Shown here piece after piece: positions 35,201 to 43,337 of a stretch of 64,000 nucleotides of DNA (the stretch's first letter is position 1; each line of letters begins with the position of its first letter). Where the stretch lies: assembly GCA_035353615.1 (NCBI GenBank), contig DAOPZY010000016.1, forward strand, positions 4,804 to 68,803, read 5' to 3'. The stretch comes from CAXXOK01 sp035353615. GTDB taxonomy: Bacteria > Bacillota > Clostridia > Christensenellales > Aristaeellaceae. The notes below the pieces were generated by a model. It was not told where the DNA came from, made no database searches, and worked only from the letters and a program-made list of their open reading frames with translations. Position numbers and translations under genes: made by a program.

Positions 35201-36268
35201 TTACAGGATCAGCAATTCTTTTGTGGGCAGGGTGAGCGTACGGCAACCGCCCTGCGCCACAACAACGGTGTCCTCAATGCGGACGCCGCCTACCCCGGGC
35301 AGGTATACGCCCGGTTCAACCGTCATCAGTTGGTTCGCGCTGAGCGTGGAAAGCGCGACCGCGTTCAGCCGGGGGCTTTCGTGAATCTCGATGCCCAGAC
35401 TGTGGCCAAGCCCGTGGCCAAAGCAACCCCGATAGCCCTGCGCGTCGATATAATCCCGGGCAATCGCGTCTATGGCGCGGCAATCCGCGCCGGCCATCAC
35501 CGCATCCTTGGAGCGCTGCTGGGCGGTCTGCACCGTCTGGTAAACGCGCTTCATCTCATCGCTGGGGGCGCCCAACGCTACGGTGCGCGTCATATCGGCG
35601 CAGTAACCGCCAACCTTGGCGCCGAAGTCCATGGTAATCATATCGCCACGGCGGATGCGGTAATCGCCGGGCACCGCGTGGGGCAGGCTGCCATTGGCGC
35701 CAGCGGCCACGATGGTGGAAAACGCGAGGCTGTCCGCGCCATGGGCGAGCATGTCATACTCCAATTTCACGGCCAGTTCCTTCTCGGTCATGCCTTCGGC
35801 AATCTGGGGAAGGATGCGTTCAAACGATTCGCCCGTGATTTTGCAGGCTTTTTCAATCAGGGCGATTTCGCCCTCGTCCTTAACCTGGCGCAAATGTTCG
35901 ATCTCGTCGTGCAGCGGTTTCCACTCCACGCCTTTGACCGTTTGGCACGCCTCGCGGAACGCCCGCACGGTCATGCCGTCCTCTTCATAATACAGGGTGT
36001 TAAGGTTCCAGCGCGCGCAGAGCATGGCCACGATTTCCTCGTGGGTTTGGCCCTTAGCAACGCTCAGCACCTCAAAGCCCGCGCACTGCCGCTGCGCCTG
36101 CTCCACATACCGAAAATCGGTAACAACCGCCCCGCCATTGCCGCCAACCACGGCCAGCCCTTCCCCGGTAAACCCGGTCAGGTAGAATTGGTTGGCCGTT
36201 TTGTAAACGACGACCGCTTCCCGTTGCGCAAGCTGCGTCGCGGCAATGAGCCGCTTGACCCGATCCAT
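35201..36268 (-). CDS. M24 family aminopeptidase (Xaa-Pro peptidase)
   Basis: A 355-residue peptidase with an N-terminal creatinase-like domain (about 1-125) and a C-terminal pita-bread domain. Metal ligands are in MDFGAKVGGYCADMTRTV (two Asp), GHGLGHSLGIEIHESPRL (His, Glu) and TVEPGVYLPGVGGVRIED (Glu). It removes N-terminal residues before proline or cleaves Xaa-Pro dipeptides. The start at 36268 has AAAGGAAAG about ten bases upstream. Linkage to efp is widespread in Firmicutes. Confidence 0.94.
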   Translation of the reverse strand: MDRVKRLIAATQLAQREAVVVYKTANQFYLTGFTGEGLAVVGGNGGAVVTDFRYVEQAQRQCAGFEVLSVAKGQTHEEIVAMLCARWNLNTLYYEEDGMTVRAFREACQTVKGVEWKPLHDEIEHLRQVKDEGEIALIEKACKITGESFERILPQIAEGMTEKELAVKLEYDMLAHGADSLAFSTIVAAGANGSLPHAVPGDYRIRRGDMITMDFGAKVGGYCADMTRTVALGAPSDEMKRVYQTVQTAQQRSKDAVMAGADCRAIDAIARDYIDAQGYRGCFGHGLGHSLGIEIHESPRLNAVALSTLSANQLMTVEPGVYLPGVGGVRIEDTVVVAQGGCRTLTLPTKELLIL

Positions 36269-36439
36269 CCGTGTTCCACTTTCCTTTCGGCGCGGCGGGT
36301 TTCCACCCCAGAACTACCGATTGTGCAAATGCCGCAATTATCATTTTACCATAAACCGGATATGGACGCCAGCTATTTTTCATATTTTACGGGCATAAAC
36401 GCAAAAAACCGCGCCGCCCGGGCATCCGACAGCCGAGCG

Positions 36440-37057
36440 TTAATACCCCAACGCTTCCTCCACAAACAGGACGGTCATCTTGCGCCCGCGGGGCACGCGA
36501 TCCAACGATACGGTCGCGCTGCACATGCAGCTTTCGCCGCACTCATCCGGCTTGCACAGGCCTGTTTTGGCGCACGGCGTATCCAGCCCGATGCGCCGGG
36601 CGTTTTGCGGGCAAGCGGTCTGCTTGATGCGCGCCACGGCCGTGTTGATGCCGCCGTCCACCCATTTGGAATGGCTGATGACAAAATATACGGTTTTGGG
36701 GCCGTCAAGGATCGCGCCCACGCGGTTACAGGTGCCGTCGATAAACACAAGGCTCCCATTTTTGGTTACGGCGTTGGCGGATGAAAGGTAAACGTCCGCT
36801 TTGCGGCTGTTTTCGCGAATCGCCGGCACGTCCGCCTTATCCGCGCCCCACGTGGTATAAACATTGCAGCCTTTTGCCGAAAGCGCGGGCAGCACGTCGA
36901 TATCCCGCAGGGAAACCGAGCCGCCCACGCCAATGTTGCTGCCGGCCGGGATGGCGTCCAGCAAATAAGCCTTCGCCTGCGCCGCCGTTTCCATCTCCAC
37001 AACCGTAAACCCGTGTTTCCGCATGCCTTCCAGCGCCGCCTGCATTTTCTGATCCAT
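36440..37057 (-). CDS. LUD-domain protein (lactate utilisation-like)
   Basis: A 205-residue LUD-domain protein with IPAGSNIGVGGSVSLRDIDVL, the conserved SSANAVTKNGSLVFIDGTCNRVGAILDGP, and a C-terminal cysteine group (CPQNARRIG, DTPCAKTGLC, DECGESCMC). Stand-alone proteins of this form are common in Clostridia. They resemble LutC/YkgG but their reaction is unknown. It begins 12 bases after the CapA-like gene. Confidence 0.88.
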   Translation of the reverse strand: MDQKMQAALEGMRKHGFTVVEMETAAQAKAYLLDAIPAGSNIGVGGSVSLRDIDVLPALSAKGCNVYTTWGADKADVPAIRENSRKADVYLSSANAVTKNGSLVFIDGTCNRVGAILDGPKTVYFVISHSKWVDGGINTAVARIKQTACPQNARRIGLDTPCAKTGLCKPDECGESCMCSATVSLDRVPRGRKMTVLFVEEALGY

Positions 37058-37068
37058 ACCGTTTCCTC

Positions 37069-38151
37069 CTAGCGCAGGGAAACTTCCGGCTGTACCGCGC
37101 CCTGCCCCTGAAGAAAGGGAGCGAGCGTGAACGCCGATGTTGCCTGCATTTTATCAATCACCCGCGCCGCATCCGCCCCGGACAGCAAAACGGGTTGATA
37201 ATCGTTGCCCCTGCTTTTTCCGCTCACGCGGATGGGCCAAAGCGTGACTGTAACGCTTTCAAGCGCCCCGTTTGAAAAATGAAAGGTCGCGCGCAGCGTC
37301 GCCGCGTCATAATCCTTGGGATCGGCGTTGCCGCCAAATACGCAATTGCCCAGGCTGTACGCAACCATTGTGTTTCCGATCACTTCCAGCCCCTGCGCCA
37401 CATGCGGATGGTGCCCTACGATCAGCGCAACGCCGTTTGCCGCCAGAAACCTCGCCGTGGACCTCTGCGCCGGGCTGATGGCGCGGGCGTATTCCACCCC
37501 CATGTGCATGACATGCACAATGGCCGTGCAGCCAAGGGCGCGCAGCGCTTCGGCCTGCCGCTCAAACTTGGCCTGATCCAGCCCCATGACGCTGGCGGTG
37601 ATGCCAATGCGCACGCCGTTCTTTTCCACAAGGAGCACTGTGTTTTCATCGCAGTAGGCGATGTTTGCGGCGTTCAGCGCCGCCACGGTATCCGCCTTGC
37701 CCGCGTCGCCGTAATCCATCGCGTGGTTGTTGGCCAGAGTGACCGCCTCCACGCTTCCCTGAACGAGGATTTGCGTATAGTCCGTCGAACCCTTGAAGTT
37801 GAAGCTTTTCGGAACCCGATCCAGCTTGCGGTCGCTCAGCACCCCTTCGAGGTTTACAAGGGTAAGGTCGTCCTTCGCAAACAAGCTTTGCAGGTTCGCA
37901 AAAGGAAACGCGGCCCCCTCAGCCTTGATGGCGCGCGCAAAGCGCTTGGCCCCGGCCGCGTCGCCGCCCAAGGTGCAGTCGCCCGCAAAAGTAAGCGTTA
38001 CGTCGGTTTCGCCTTCCGCAACCGCCATGGAGGTTTCGGCCAGCGCTTCGGGAGGGTGATCGCCGGCAAAGGAATAAACCCGGGCTTCCGCCACGGCAGA
38101 ACCGCCGAACCACAGAACTGCCGCCGCCAATGCCGCCAGCGCGCGTTTCAT
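37069..38151 (-). CDS. CapA-family secreted metallophosphatase-like protein
   Basis: A 360-residue exported protein. A signal peptide (MKRALAALAAAVLWFGGSAV) is followed by the CapA/PgsA domain with TFAGDCTLGG, LTLVNLEGVLSD, VTLANNHAMDYG, IVHVMHMGVEY and VGHHPHVAQGLEVIG. These fit a dinuclear-metal fold. Relatives take part in poly-gamma-glutamate export, but no pgsB/C genes lie nearby, so the role is open. The ATG at 38151 has GAGGGGG upstream, and a promoter lies at 38178-38206. Confidence 0.9.
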   Translation of the reverse strand: MKRALAALAAAVLWFGGSAVAEARVYSFAGDHPPEALAETSMAVAEGETDVTLTFAGDCTLGGDAAGAKRFARAIKAEGAAFPFANLQSLFAKDDLTLVNLEGVLSDRKLDRVPKSFNFKGSTDYTQILVQGSVEAVTLANNHAMDYGDAGKADTVAALNAANIAYCDENTVLLVEKNGVRIGITASVMGLDQAKFERQAEALRALGCTAIVHVMHMGVEYARAISPAQRSTARFLAANGVALIVGHHPHVAQGLEVIGNTMVAYSLGNCVFGGNADPKDYDAATLRATFHFSNGALESVTVTLWPIRVSGKSRGNDYQPVLLSGADAARVIDKMQATSAFTLAPFLQGQGAVQPEVSLR

Positions 38152-38177
38152 GGCTTCGCCCCCTCGCGTACAGCCAC

Positions 38178-38206
38178 AGTATAGCACAGACGCCGCCCGC
38201 AGTAAA
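38178..38206 (-). promoter_or_regulatory. Promoter of the CapA-like gene cluster
   Basis: Minus-strand TTTACT (38206-38201), 17-base spacer, TATACT (38183-38178). Confidence 0.75.
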
Positions 38207-38292
38207 GGTAAACGTTGATTTGGAAAGGGTTTAGGCCCCATGCGTGCAAGGGTTCGGCGGTTTCCGAACCGACGGGCCTTTGGCGAGCAGCA

Positions 38293-38323
38293 AAACAAAA
38301 AAGCAAAGGAACGCATCCTTTGC
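38293..38323 (-). terminator. Terminator downstream of radC-DUF218-rsmG operon
   Basis: Minus-strand GCAAAGGA-TGCGT-TCCTTTGC followed by TTTTTTG. It lies about 415 bases beyond the rsmG stop, past the repeat copies. Confidence 0.8.
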
Positions 38324-38333
38324 TCAAGAATAA

Positions 38334-38640
38334 CCCAAGCCTACGCCGCAGGAAAGGAGATTCGCGCATGAAACCCCAGCGGGGTTCAGGGTGGAACCTC
38401 AAGTCCGGTGCCGCGGCATCCAAATCCAAAGAAGCGAATAGCCCGAAAGGCTCAGACCCTAAATAAACAAACTGGCGTTCATAAGCCTCGCCGCGTTTTG
38501 CCTTCGGTACTCGTGATGCCCCGATCTCGGCATCGTTGCGATGCGTAACCTACGGCGGGCAGGTGGCTTTGCCCCTGCGCCCCACCGGGGCTTTGCAATT
38601 GGCCCCTCTTTACTGCGGCGAATGTTTTTCAGCAATCTAA
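38334..38640. repeat. Dispersed intergenic repeat, two copies in opposite orientation (I1, I2)
   Basis: I1 (plus, about 38334-38460) has CTACGCCGCAGG, a GTTCAGGGTGGAACCTCAAG block and a GCGAATAGCCCGAAAGGCT tail. I2 (minus, about 38480-38635) matches copies A and B: ATTCGCCGCAG, GGGGCGCAGGGGCAAAGCC, CTGCCCGCCGTAGG and GTACCGAAGGC. The 585-base stretch from 38152 to 38737 otherwise contains only a promoter and a terminator. Confidence 0.65.
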
Positions 38641-38737
38641 ACCCAACGGGCAATGCGGCGTGCGGCTAATCGTTTGCGCCGCTCATTGCAGCCCGGGGCG
38701 AGTTTCCCTGCCTGTTTTCCACGGCATGAACCTGTAC

Positions 38738-39463
38738 TTACCCCAACGGCATTTTGGCGGGCGTGCCCGCTTTACGGGGAAATTCGGCGGGCGTGCCCGC
38801 TTTTTTGTTGCAAACCAGCACACAGTGCTGCCAATCCGGCTGCCCGGGCAACACGGCAGGCACGGACCGTACCGCGCTCCCGCCCAGCAGGCAGGCGGCG
38901 CGGCTGGCAGCGCCAATCTCCTCCTCGGCGGATGGGCCTTTGTAGCACAGCGCCCGGCCCCCCACGCGCACAAACGGAAGCAGCAGCTCCATCAGCACCG
39001 GCGCAGCCGCCACGGCGCGCGCCGCCGCCACATCAAAGCGTTCGCGACAAGCTGGATTTCGCGCGCCGTCCTCCGCGCGGGCATGCAACGTTTGAACGTT
39101 GGTTAGCCCCAGTTCCGCAATCACGGCATCCAAAAAAGCAACGCGCTTCCCCAGCGAATCCAGCAACAGCACGCTCAGGTCCGGCCTGGCGATGGCCAAA
39201 GGCAACCCGGGAAAGCCCGCGCCGGTGCCCACGTCGATCACGCGCGCGTCTTTTGGAAAAAGCCCCTCCGTGGCAAGCGGCGCGAGCGAGTCCATAAAGT
39301 GCCTGTCCAGCGTCGCTTCCAGGCTCGCGTCGCCTGTCAGGTTGATCTTTTCATTCCATTCCAGCAAAAGGCTTTGGTAACGCGCCAGCCGTTCGGCCGC
39401 GCGGCTGTCGCAGGCAAAAGGAAACCTGCGGAGCCGTTCCTCAAAAACCTGAACCGTATCCAT
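38738..39463 (-). CDS. rsmG: 16S rRNA (guanine527-N7)-methyltransferase
   Basis: A 241-residue SAM methyltransferase with LLEWNEKINLTG, HFMDSLAPL, the SAM loop VIDVGTGAGFPGLPLAIARPD and AARAVAAAPVLMELLLPFV. It modifies G527 in 16S rRNA. The C-terminus ends in a doubled basic KAGTPA peptide (KKAGTPAEFP then RKAGTPAKMP); one such motif is the family norm. ATG 39463 lies five bases after the stop of the DUF218 gene, so translation is probably coupled. Confidence 0.95.
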   Translation of the reverse strand: MDTVQVFEERLRRFPFACDSRAAERLARYQSLLLEWNEKINLTGDASLEATLDRHFMDSLAPLATEGLFPKDARVIDVGTGAGFPGLPLAIARPDLSVLLLDSLGKRVAFLDAVIAELGLTNVQTLHARAEDGARNPACRERFDVAAARAVAAAPVLMELLLPFVRVGGRALCYKGPSAEEEIGAASRAACLLGGSAVRSVPAVLPGQPDWQHCVLVCNKKAGTPAEFPRKAGTPAKMPLG

Positions 39464-39468
39464 CTGCG

Positions 39469-40116
39469 TCACAGGCTCAACCCCACATATTTCACAAGCC
39501 AATATTTAACCCACGCCAGCGCTTCACGCCCATGGTTCTGAAACCAGAATTCCAATTCCGGCCGACACAGGCTGCCCGCGCCCTGCGGATCGGTAAAGCC
39601 CGCGTCCGTCGCAATTTCCATGGCTCGGGGCAAATGATAATCGCTGGTAACCACCAGCGGTCTGGACAGGCCCAGCCCGTCCAGAATGGCCTTGGCATTT
39701 TGCATGTTCTGGCGCGTGTCGGTGCTTGCGTCATCCACATAAATCCGGGTTTCCGCCACGCCATCCGCCACCAGCAAATCCCGCATCACATCGCCTTCCG
39801 GCCTTGGCTCCTGCCCCGCCTGCGCGCCGCAAACCACCACCGCGCAGGGCGAAGCGCGGTACATTTCAAGCGCTTTATCCAGCCGCCAGCGCAGCTGCAC
39901 GGAAGGTTCCCCGTCCGGCTTCACCTGCGCGCCCAGAACGATGATCGCGTCATATCCCTGCGGTTTGGGCACATTCGCCTCCCGGTAGCACACATAGCCG
40001 ATCAGCGCGCCGTAAACCCCCACGCCAAGGGCTGCCAGCACCGCGATCACGCGGAGCACCCGGCCCGCGAAGAAATGTTTTTTGGTTTTTGTCGGTTGGT
40101 TTTCATCTTTTTTCAT
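39469..40116 (-). CDS. DUF218 (SanA/YdcF-like) membrane-anchored protein
   Basis: A 215-residue protein with one N-terminal membrane segment (about 18-45) and a DUF218 domain: YDAIIVLGAQVKPDGEPSVQLRWRLDKALEMY, VVVCGAQAGQEPRPEG, DDASTDTRQNMQNAKAIL and VVTSDYHLPRAMEIA. SanA relatives affect vancomycin exclusion in enterics; the enzymatic role is unknown. It overlaps radC by four bases. Confidence 0.9.
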   Translation of the reverse strand: MKKDENQPTKTKKHFFAGRVLRVIAVLAALGVGVYGALIGYVCYREANVPKPQGYDAIIVLGAQVKPDGEPSVQLRWRLDKALEMYRASPCAVVVCGAQAGQEPRPEGDVMRDLLVADGVAETRIYVDDASTDTRQNMQNAKAILDGLGLSRPLVVTSDYHLPRAMEIATDAGFTDPQGAGSLCRPELEFWFQNHGREALAWVKYWLVKYVGLSL

Positions 40117-40892
40117 GCGTCCTCCGTTGCAGACAGGTGATCGATTTTCAACCGATGCGCAAGGCGCATCTCCCCGTCGGAATTGGCAACATGGGCAATC
40201 ACGCCGGTCTGCGTCACCTGCTGTTCGATAAATCCGTTGCGCACCATGCTCAGCGCGTCCTGCTCCGCCACGATGATGTGGTCAATCAGCGTCACCTCCA
40301 CCTCGGCCAGCAGCCGGGAAAGCGTCGCCGTCGCGTCCAGATCCGCCTGCGAAGGCGAAATGGTGCCGCCCGGGTGGTTGTGGCAGAATATCACGCCGTG
40401 CGCGTTGTGCGTCAGCACCGCGTCCATCACCACGCGCGGGTAGGCGGGCACATCGCTGAGCGAGCCTTTGGCAATCAGCACATCGCCGATGGTTTCCATC
40501 TGCCCGTTCAGGCATAGGGCGTAAAACATCTCGCGCTTTTCCCCGTCCAGCAGGCGGATGCAGTAATCCACCGCCGCCCTGCGCGTGCCCAGTTTGATTC
40601 TGCTGGCGCTACGGCCGGCTTCGGCGTGGCGGGCCGCCGGTAAAAACAGCGACAGGTAAGTCGCCGCGTATTCGCCGATGCCTTCCACCTGGGTCAGCTG
40701 CTTCTGAGTGGCGTTTAACACTCCATACAACGAGCCGAAGCGGTCAATCAGTGCATGGGCGATAGGGTTAACGTTTTTCTGCGGGATTGCGTAAAACAGC
40801 AGCAGTTCCAAAACCTCGTGCTGCGCAAAGCCGTCAAGCCCTTGCTTTACGTAGCGTTCGCGCATGCGTTGCCGGTGTCCGCTGTGTTCCAT
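40113..40892 (-). CDS. radC: RadC/JAB-domain DNA repair protein
   Basis: A 259-residue protein with an N-terminal helix-hairpin-helix region and a C-terminal JAB (MPN+) domain carrying VIFCHNHPGGTISPSQADLDAT, the metalloprotease-like motif, plus HIIVAEQDALSMVRNGF. RadC proteins are historically called DNA repair factors, but their function is uncertain. Some act in mobile elements, yet nothing mobile is seen here. GGGAGGG lies seven bases before ATG 40892. Confidence 0.93.
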   Translation of the reverse strand: MEHSGHRQRMRERYVKQGLDGFAQHEVLELLLFYAIPQKNVNPIAHALIDRFGSLYGVLNATQKQLTQVEGIGEYAATYLSLFLPAARHAEAGRSASRIKLGTRRAAVDYCIRLLDGEKREMFYALCLNGQMETIGDVLIAKGSLSDVPAYPRVVMDAVLTHNAHGVIFCHNHPGGTISPSQADLDATATLSRLLAEVEVTLIDHIIVAEQDALSMVRNGFIEQQVTQTGVIAHVANSDGEMRLAHRLKIDHLSATEDA

Positions 40893-40932
40893 GGGCCATC
40901 CCTCCCGGGCGGTCGCTCGCCGCCTGTACCCG

Positions 40933-40960
40933 ATTATACCATGTTCCCCACCGCTTGCAA
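40933..40960 (-). promoter_or_regulatory. Promoter of radC operon
   Basis: Minus-strand TTGCAA (40960-40955), 16-base spacer, TATAAT (40938-40933). Confidence 0.68.
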
Positions 40961-41049
40961 ATACATGCGACCGGGAAACGCCGCGCGCCGCTTCAAGGCC
41001 CGGGCGGTAAATTTCCCAGCCGGGGGTTTATCTATCCCGGCGATTGTAG

Positions 41050-41055
41050 TATAAT
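41050..41055 (+). promoter_or_regulatory. -10 box of the cdaA operon promoter
   Basis: TATAAT at 41050-41055. The expected -35 position (41027-41032, TTTATC) is poor, so the call rests on the -10 and its position 46 bases before cdaA. Confidence 0.5.
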
Positions 41056-41100
41056 CGAATGTGGAGCAATCGTTTCAAATGAAAGTGGGGCTTAGAACGC

Positions 41101-41958
41101 ATGCAGACGTTATGGGTACAGATCAAAAACGTGCTTTGGAATGTGTTCAACCGCCCCAGCGCCAACGATATTGTCGATATCCTGATTGTCGCTTTCATCC
41201 TGTACGAATTGCTCATGCTCACCCGGGAAACACGGGCCAGCGCGGTGCTCAAGGGGTTGGTTACGCTGGTGCTGGCCAGTTGGGTCAGCGATTTGCTGGG
41301 GCTTACGGCGCTCAACTGGATTTTGCAAAACATTGTCAACAATGGCGCGGTGGTGTTGGTGATTCTATTTCAGCCCGAACTGCGCAAGGCGCTGGAGCAG
41401 ATTGGCCGCGGTTCCATCCGCGACAGCACGCGGCTGACCGATCCCGGCGAAAACGAGCATGTGGTGCGGGAAATTACCAACTGCCTGCTGTCCTTAAGCC
41501 GGCGCAGGGTGGGCGCGCTGATCGTTTTTGAACAGCGCATCGGCCTCAAGGACGTGATCGAAACCGGCACCCGGCTGGACAGTCACATCAGCAGCGCCCT
41601 GCTGGAAAATATTTTTGAGCCAAACACGCCCCTGCACGACGGGGCCGTTGTGGTTCGCGGCAACAGGATCATGGCGGCCGCCTGCTTCCTGACCCTCAGC
41701 GAGGGCAAGAGCATCAGCCGCGAGCTTGGCACCCGCCACCGGGCCGCGCTGGGCATCACCGAAACCACCGACGCGATCACCCTGATTGTGAGCGAGGAAA
41801 CCGGCATCATCTCCATGGCGCGGGAAGGCCGCCTGACCCGCCATCTGGACCGCGTAACGCTGGAACAGGTGTTGCTTTCCATGTACCATCAACGGGAAAA
41901 CGGCCTATGGTCCGTTTTGCTGGAAAAAACCAAAAGGCGCAAAGGAGGGGCGGCATGA
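41101..41958 (+). CDS. cdaA: Diadenylate cyclase (membrane-bound CdaA type)
   Basis: A 285-residue enzyme that makes c-di-AMP from two ATP. Membrane helices lie at about 22-95. The DAC domain at about 105-265 has the catalytic DGA (D180) in PLHDGAVVVRGNRI and RHR (212-214) in GTRHRAALGI. A short basic tail follows. The ribosome site is weak. It overlaps its regulator gene cdaR by four bases, the usual pairing in Firmicutes. Confidence 0.97.
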   Translation: MQTLWVQIKNVLWNVFNRPSANDIVDILIVAFILYELLMLTRETRASAVLKGLVTLVLASWVSDLLGLTALNWILQNIVNNGAVVLVILFQPELRKALEQIGRGSIRDSTRLTDPGENEHVVREITNCLLSLSRRRVGALIVFEQRIGLKDVIETGTRLDSHISSALLENIFEPNTPLHDGAVVVRGNRIMAAACFLTLSEGKSISRELGTRHRAALGITETTDAITLIVSEETGIISMAREGRLTRHLDRVTLEQVLLSMYHQRENGLWSVLLEKTKRRKGGAA

Positions 41959-43313
41959 ACAGGGAACCGGAACACATGGAGCCTAAGCCCGTCCAAACGG
42001 AGCGTCCCGTGCTCAAAGAGCTGAAGCAGCTGTTTAAAAAGCTCTGGCGTATGCTTTACCATAACCTGCCGTGGAAACTGCTGGCGCTGGTGATCGCTAT
42101 TTGCCTTTGGGCCGGGCTAATTACCCAGGACCCGACCCTTACGCGGGAACGGGTTTTCAACGACGTGCCCGTGACCGTCACCGGCGCCGATACCCTGCGG
42201 CGCAACGGGATGATCGTTCTGAGCACCGCGGACGAGGCTGCCTCTATGGTGCGCCTGCGCGTGGAAGTGCCGCAGCGCGAGTACAACAGCACCACCACCG
42301 CCAACTACAACCCCCGGATCGACCTTTCCAAGGTGACGGAAACGGGTTTACAGGCGCTGAAAATTTCCACTACCTCCACCACCACCTACGGCACCGTAAC
42401 CGAGGTGTATCCGGACAGCATTAACGTAACGGTGGATAATTACGTGACCAGCTACCGCCTGCCCGTTACCGTGCGGCAGGTTGGCGAATACCCCACCGGT
42501 TTTTACGGCACCACCCCGACGCTTGACCCCTCGGTTGTTTCCGTGAGCGGCCCGGAAAGCATTGTGACGCAAATTTCCCGCGTTGTGGTTGATTTTGACG
42601 CTTCCCGCCTGCCGGCGCAAGCCGGTCTGGTGCGTTCCGCCTTGACCATCAGCTATGAGGATACCAACGGCAACCCGGTGGATAGCGACCTGATTGAGGC
42701 CAGCAGCGCGGGTGTGCTGTTGCGCTCCATTGTGGTGGAGCAGCAGCTCTACCCCACCAAGACGCTTTCGCTCAACACGCTGGCGCTCACCACCGGCACC
42801 CCGGCGGTGGGGTACGAGGTAAAATCCGTGACCCCGACCCCGAACGTGCTGATTGCCGCCGGCGATGAAACCGCGCTGAATGCGCTGGATTCGCTGTTTT
42901 TGGAGCACGCCGTGGACGTGACCGACCGCAACGCGTCCTTTACAGCGGAAGTTAAGGTGCGTAAGCCATCCGAGCTGGTGTACCTGAGCGCGGACAGCGT
43001 GATGCTGATGGTGGATATCGGCCCCAGCCTTTCGGCCAAGGATTTTTCGGACGTGTCTCTTTCGCTGGAAGGCACGGATACGGGTTTGAACGCCACCTGC
43101 GAAACCAAGTCCGTTACTGTTACGGTCACCGGGCCGAAGCTGACGTTCGATTCCCTGAAAGCCTCCGCGCTCAAGGCCTATGTTTCCACCGCGGGGCTTG
43201 CGCCCGGCACCTATGCGCTGCCAGTGCAGCTTACCATTCGCAATGTGGACGAATCCGCCTTTACCTACGCGATTACGCCGCAGAATGTTTCCGTTACCAT
43301 TGCGGCCAACTGA
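41955..43313 (+). CDS. cdaR: YbbR-domain regulator of CdaA
   Basis: A 452-residue protein with one N-terminal membrane segment (HNLPWKLLALVIAICLWAGL, about 35-55) and then extracytoplasmic YbbR domains, each with a V-x-V-x-G repeat pattern such as VVSVSGPESIV and VTVTVTGPKL. At least four can be counted. In Bacillus and Listeria, YbbR/CdaR binds CdaA and tunes c-di-AMP output. GGAGGGG is upstream. A glmM gene, often third in this operon, is absent; an unknown gene follows instead. Confidence 0.93.
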   Translation: MNREPEHMEPKPVQTERPVLKELKQLFKKLWRMLYHNLPWKLLALVIAICLWAGLITQDPTLTRERVFNDVPVTVTGADTLRRNGMIVLSTADEAASMVRLRVEVPQREYNSTTTANYNPRIDLSKVTETGLQALKISTTSTTTYGTVTEVYPDSINVTVDNYVTSYRLPVTVRQVGEYPTGFYGTTPTLDPSVVSVSGPESIVTQISRVVVDFDASRLPAQAGLVRSALTISYEDTNGNPVDSDLIEASSAGVLLRSIVVEQQLYPTKTLSLNTLALTTGTPAVGYEVKSVTPTPNVLIAAGDETALNALDSLFLEHAVDVTDRNASFTAEVKVRKPSELVYLSADSVMLMVDIGPSLSAKDFSDVSLSLEGTDTGLNATCETKSVTVTVTGPKLTFDSLKASALKAYVSTAGLAPGTYALPVQLTIRNVDESAFTYAITPQNVSVTIAAN

Positions 43314-43337
43314 TCGCCCGACGGAAGGAGTCGATTC

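Noticed and set aside
37069..38151. Poly-gamma-glutamate capsule locus.
   Set aside because: Only a CapA-like protein is present; no pgsB, pgsC or pgsE genes flank it.
40113..40892. radC as a sign of a mobile or defence island.
   Set aside because: It sits in a coupled operon with housekeeping rsmG and a DUF218 gene. No integrase, toxin-antitoxin, restriction or phage genes are nearby.
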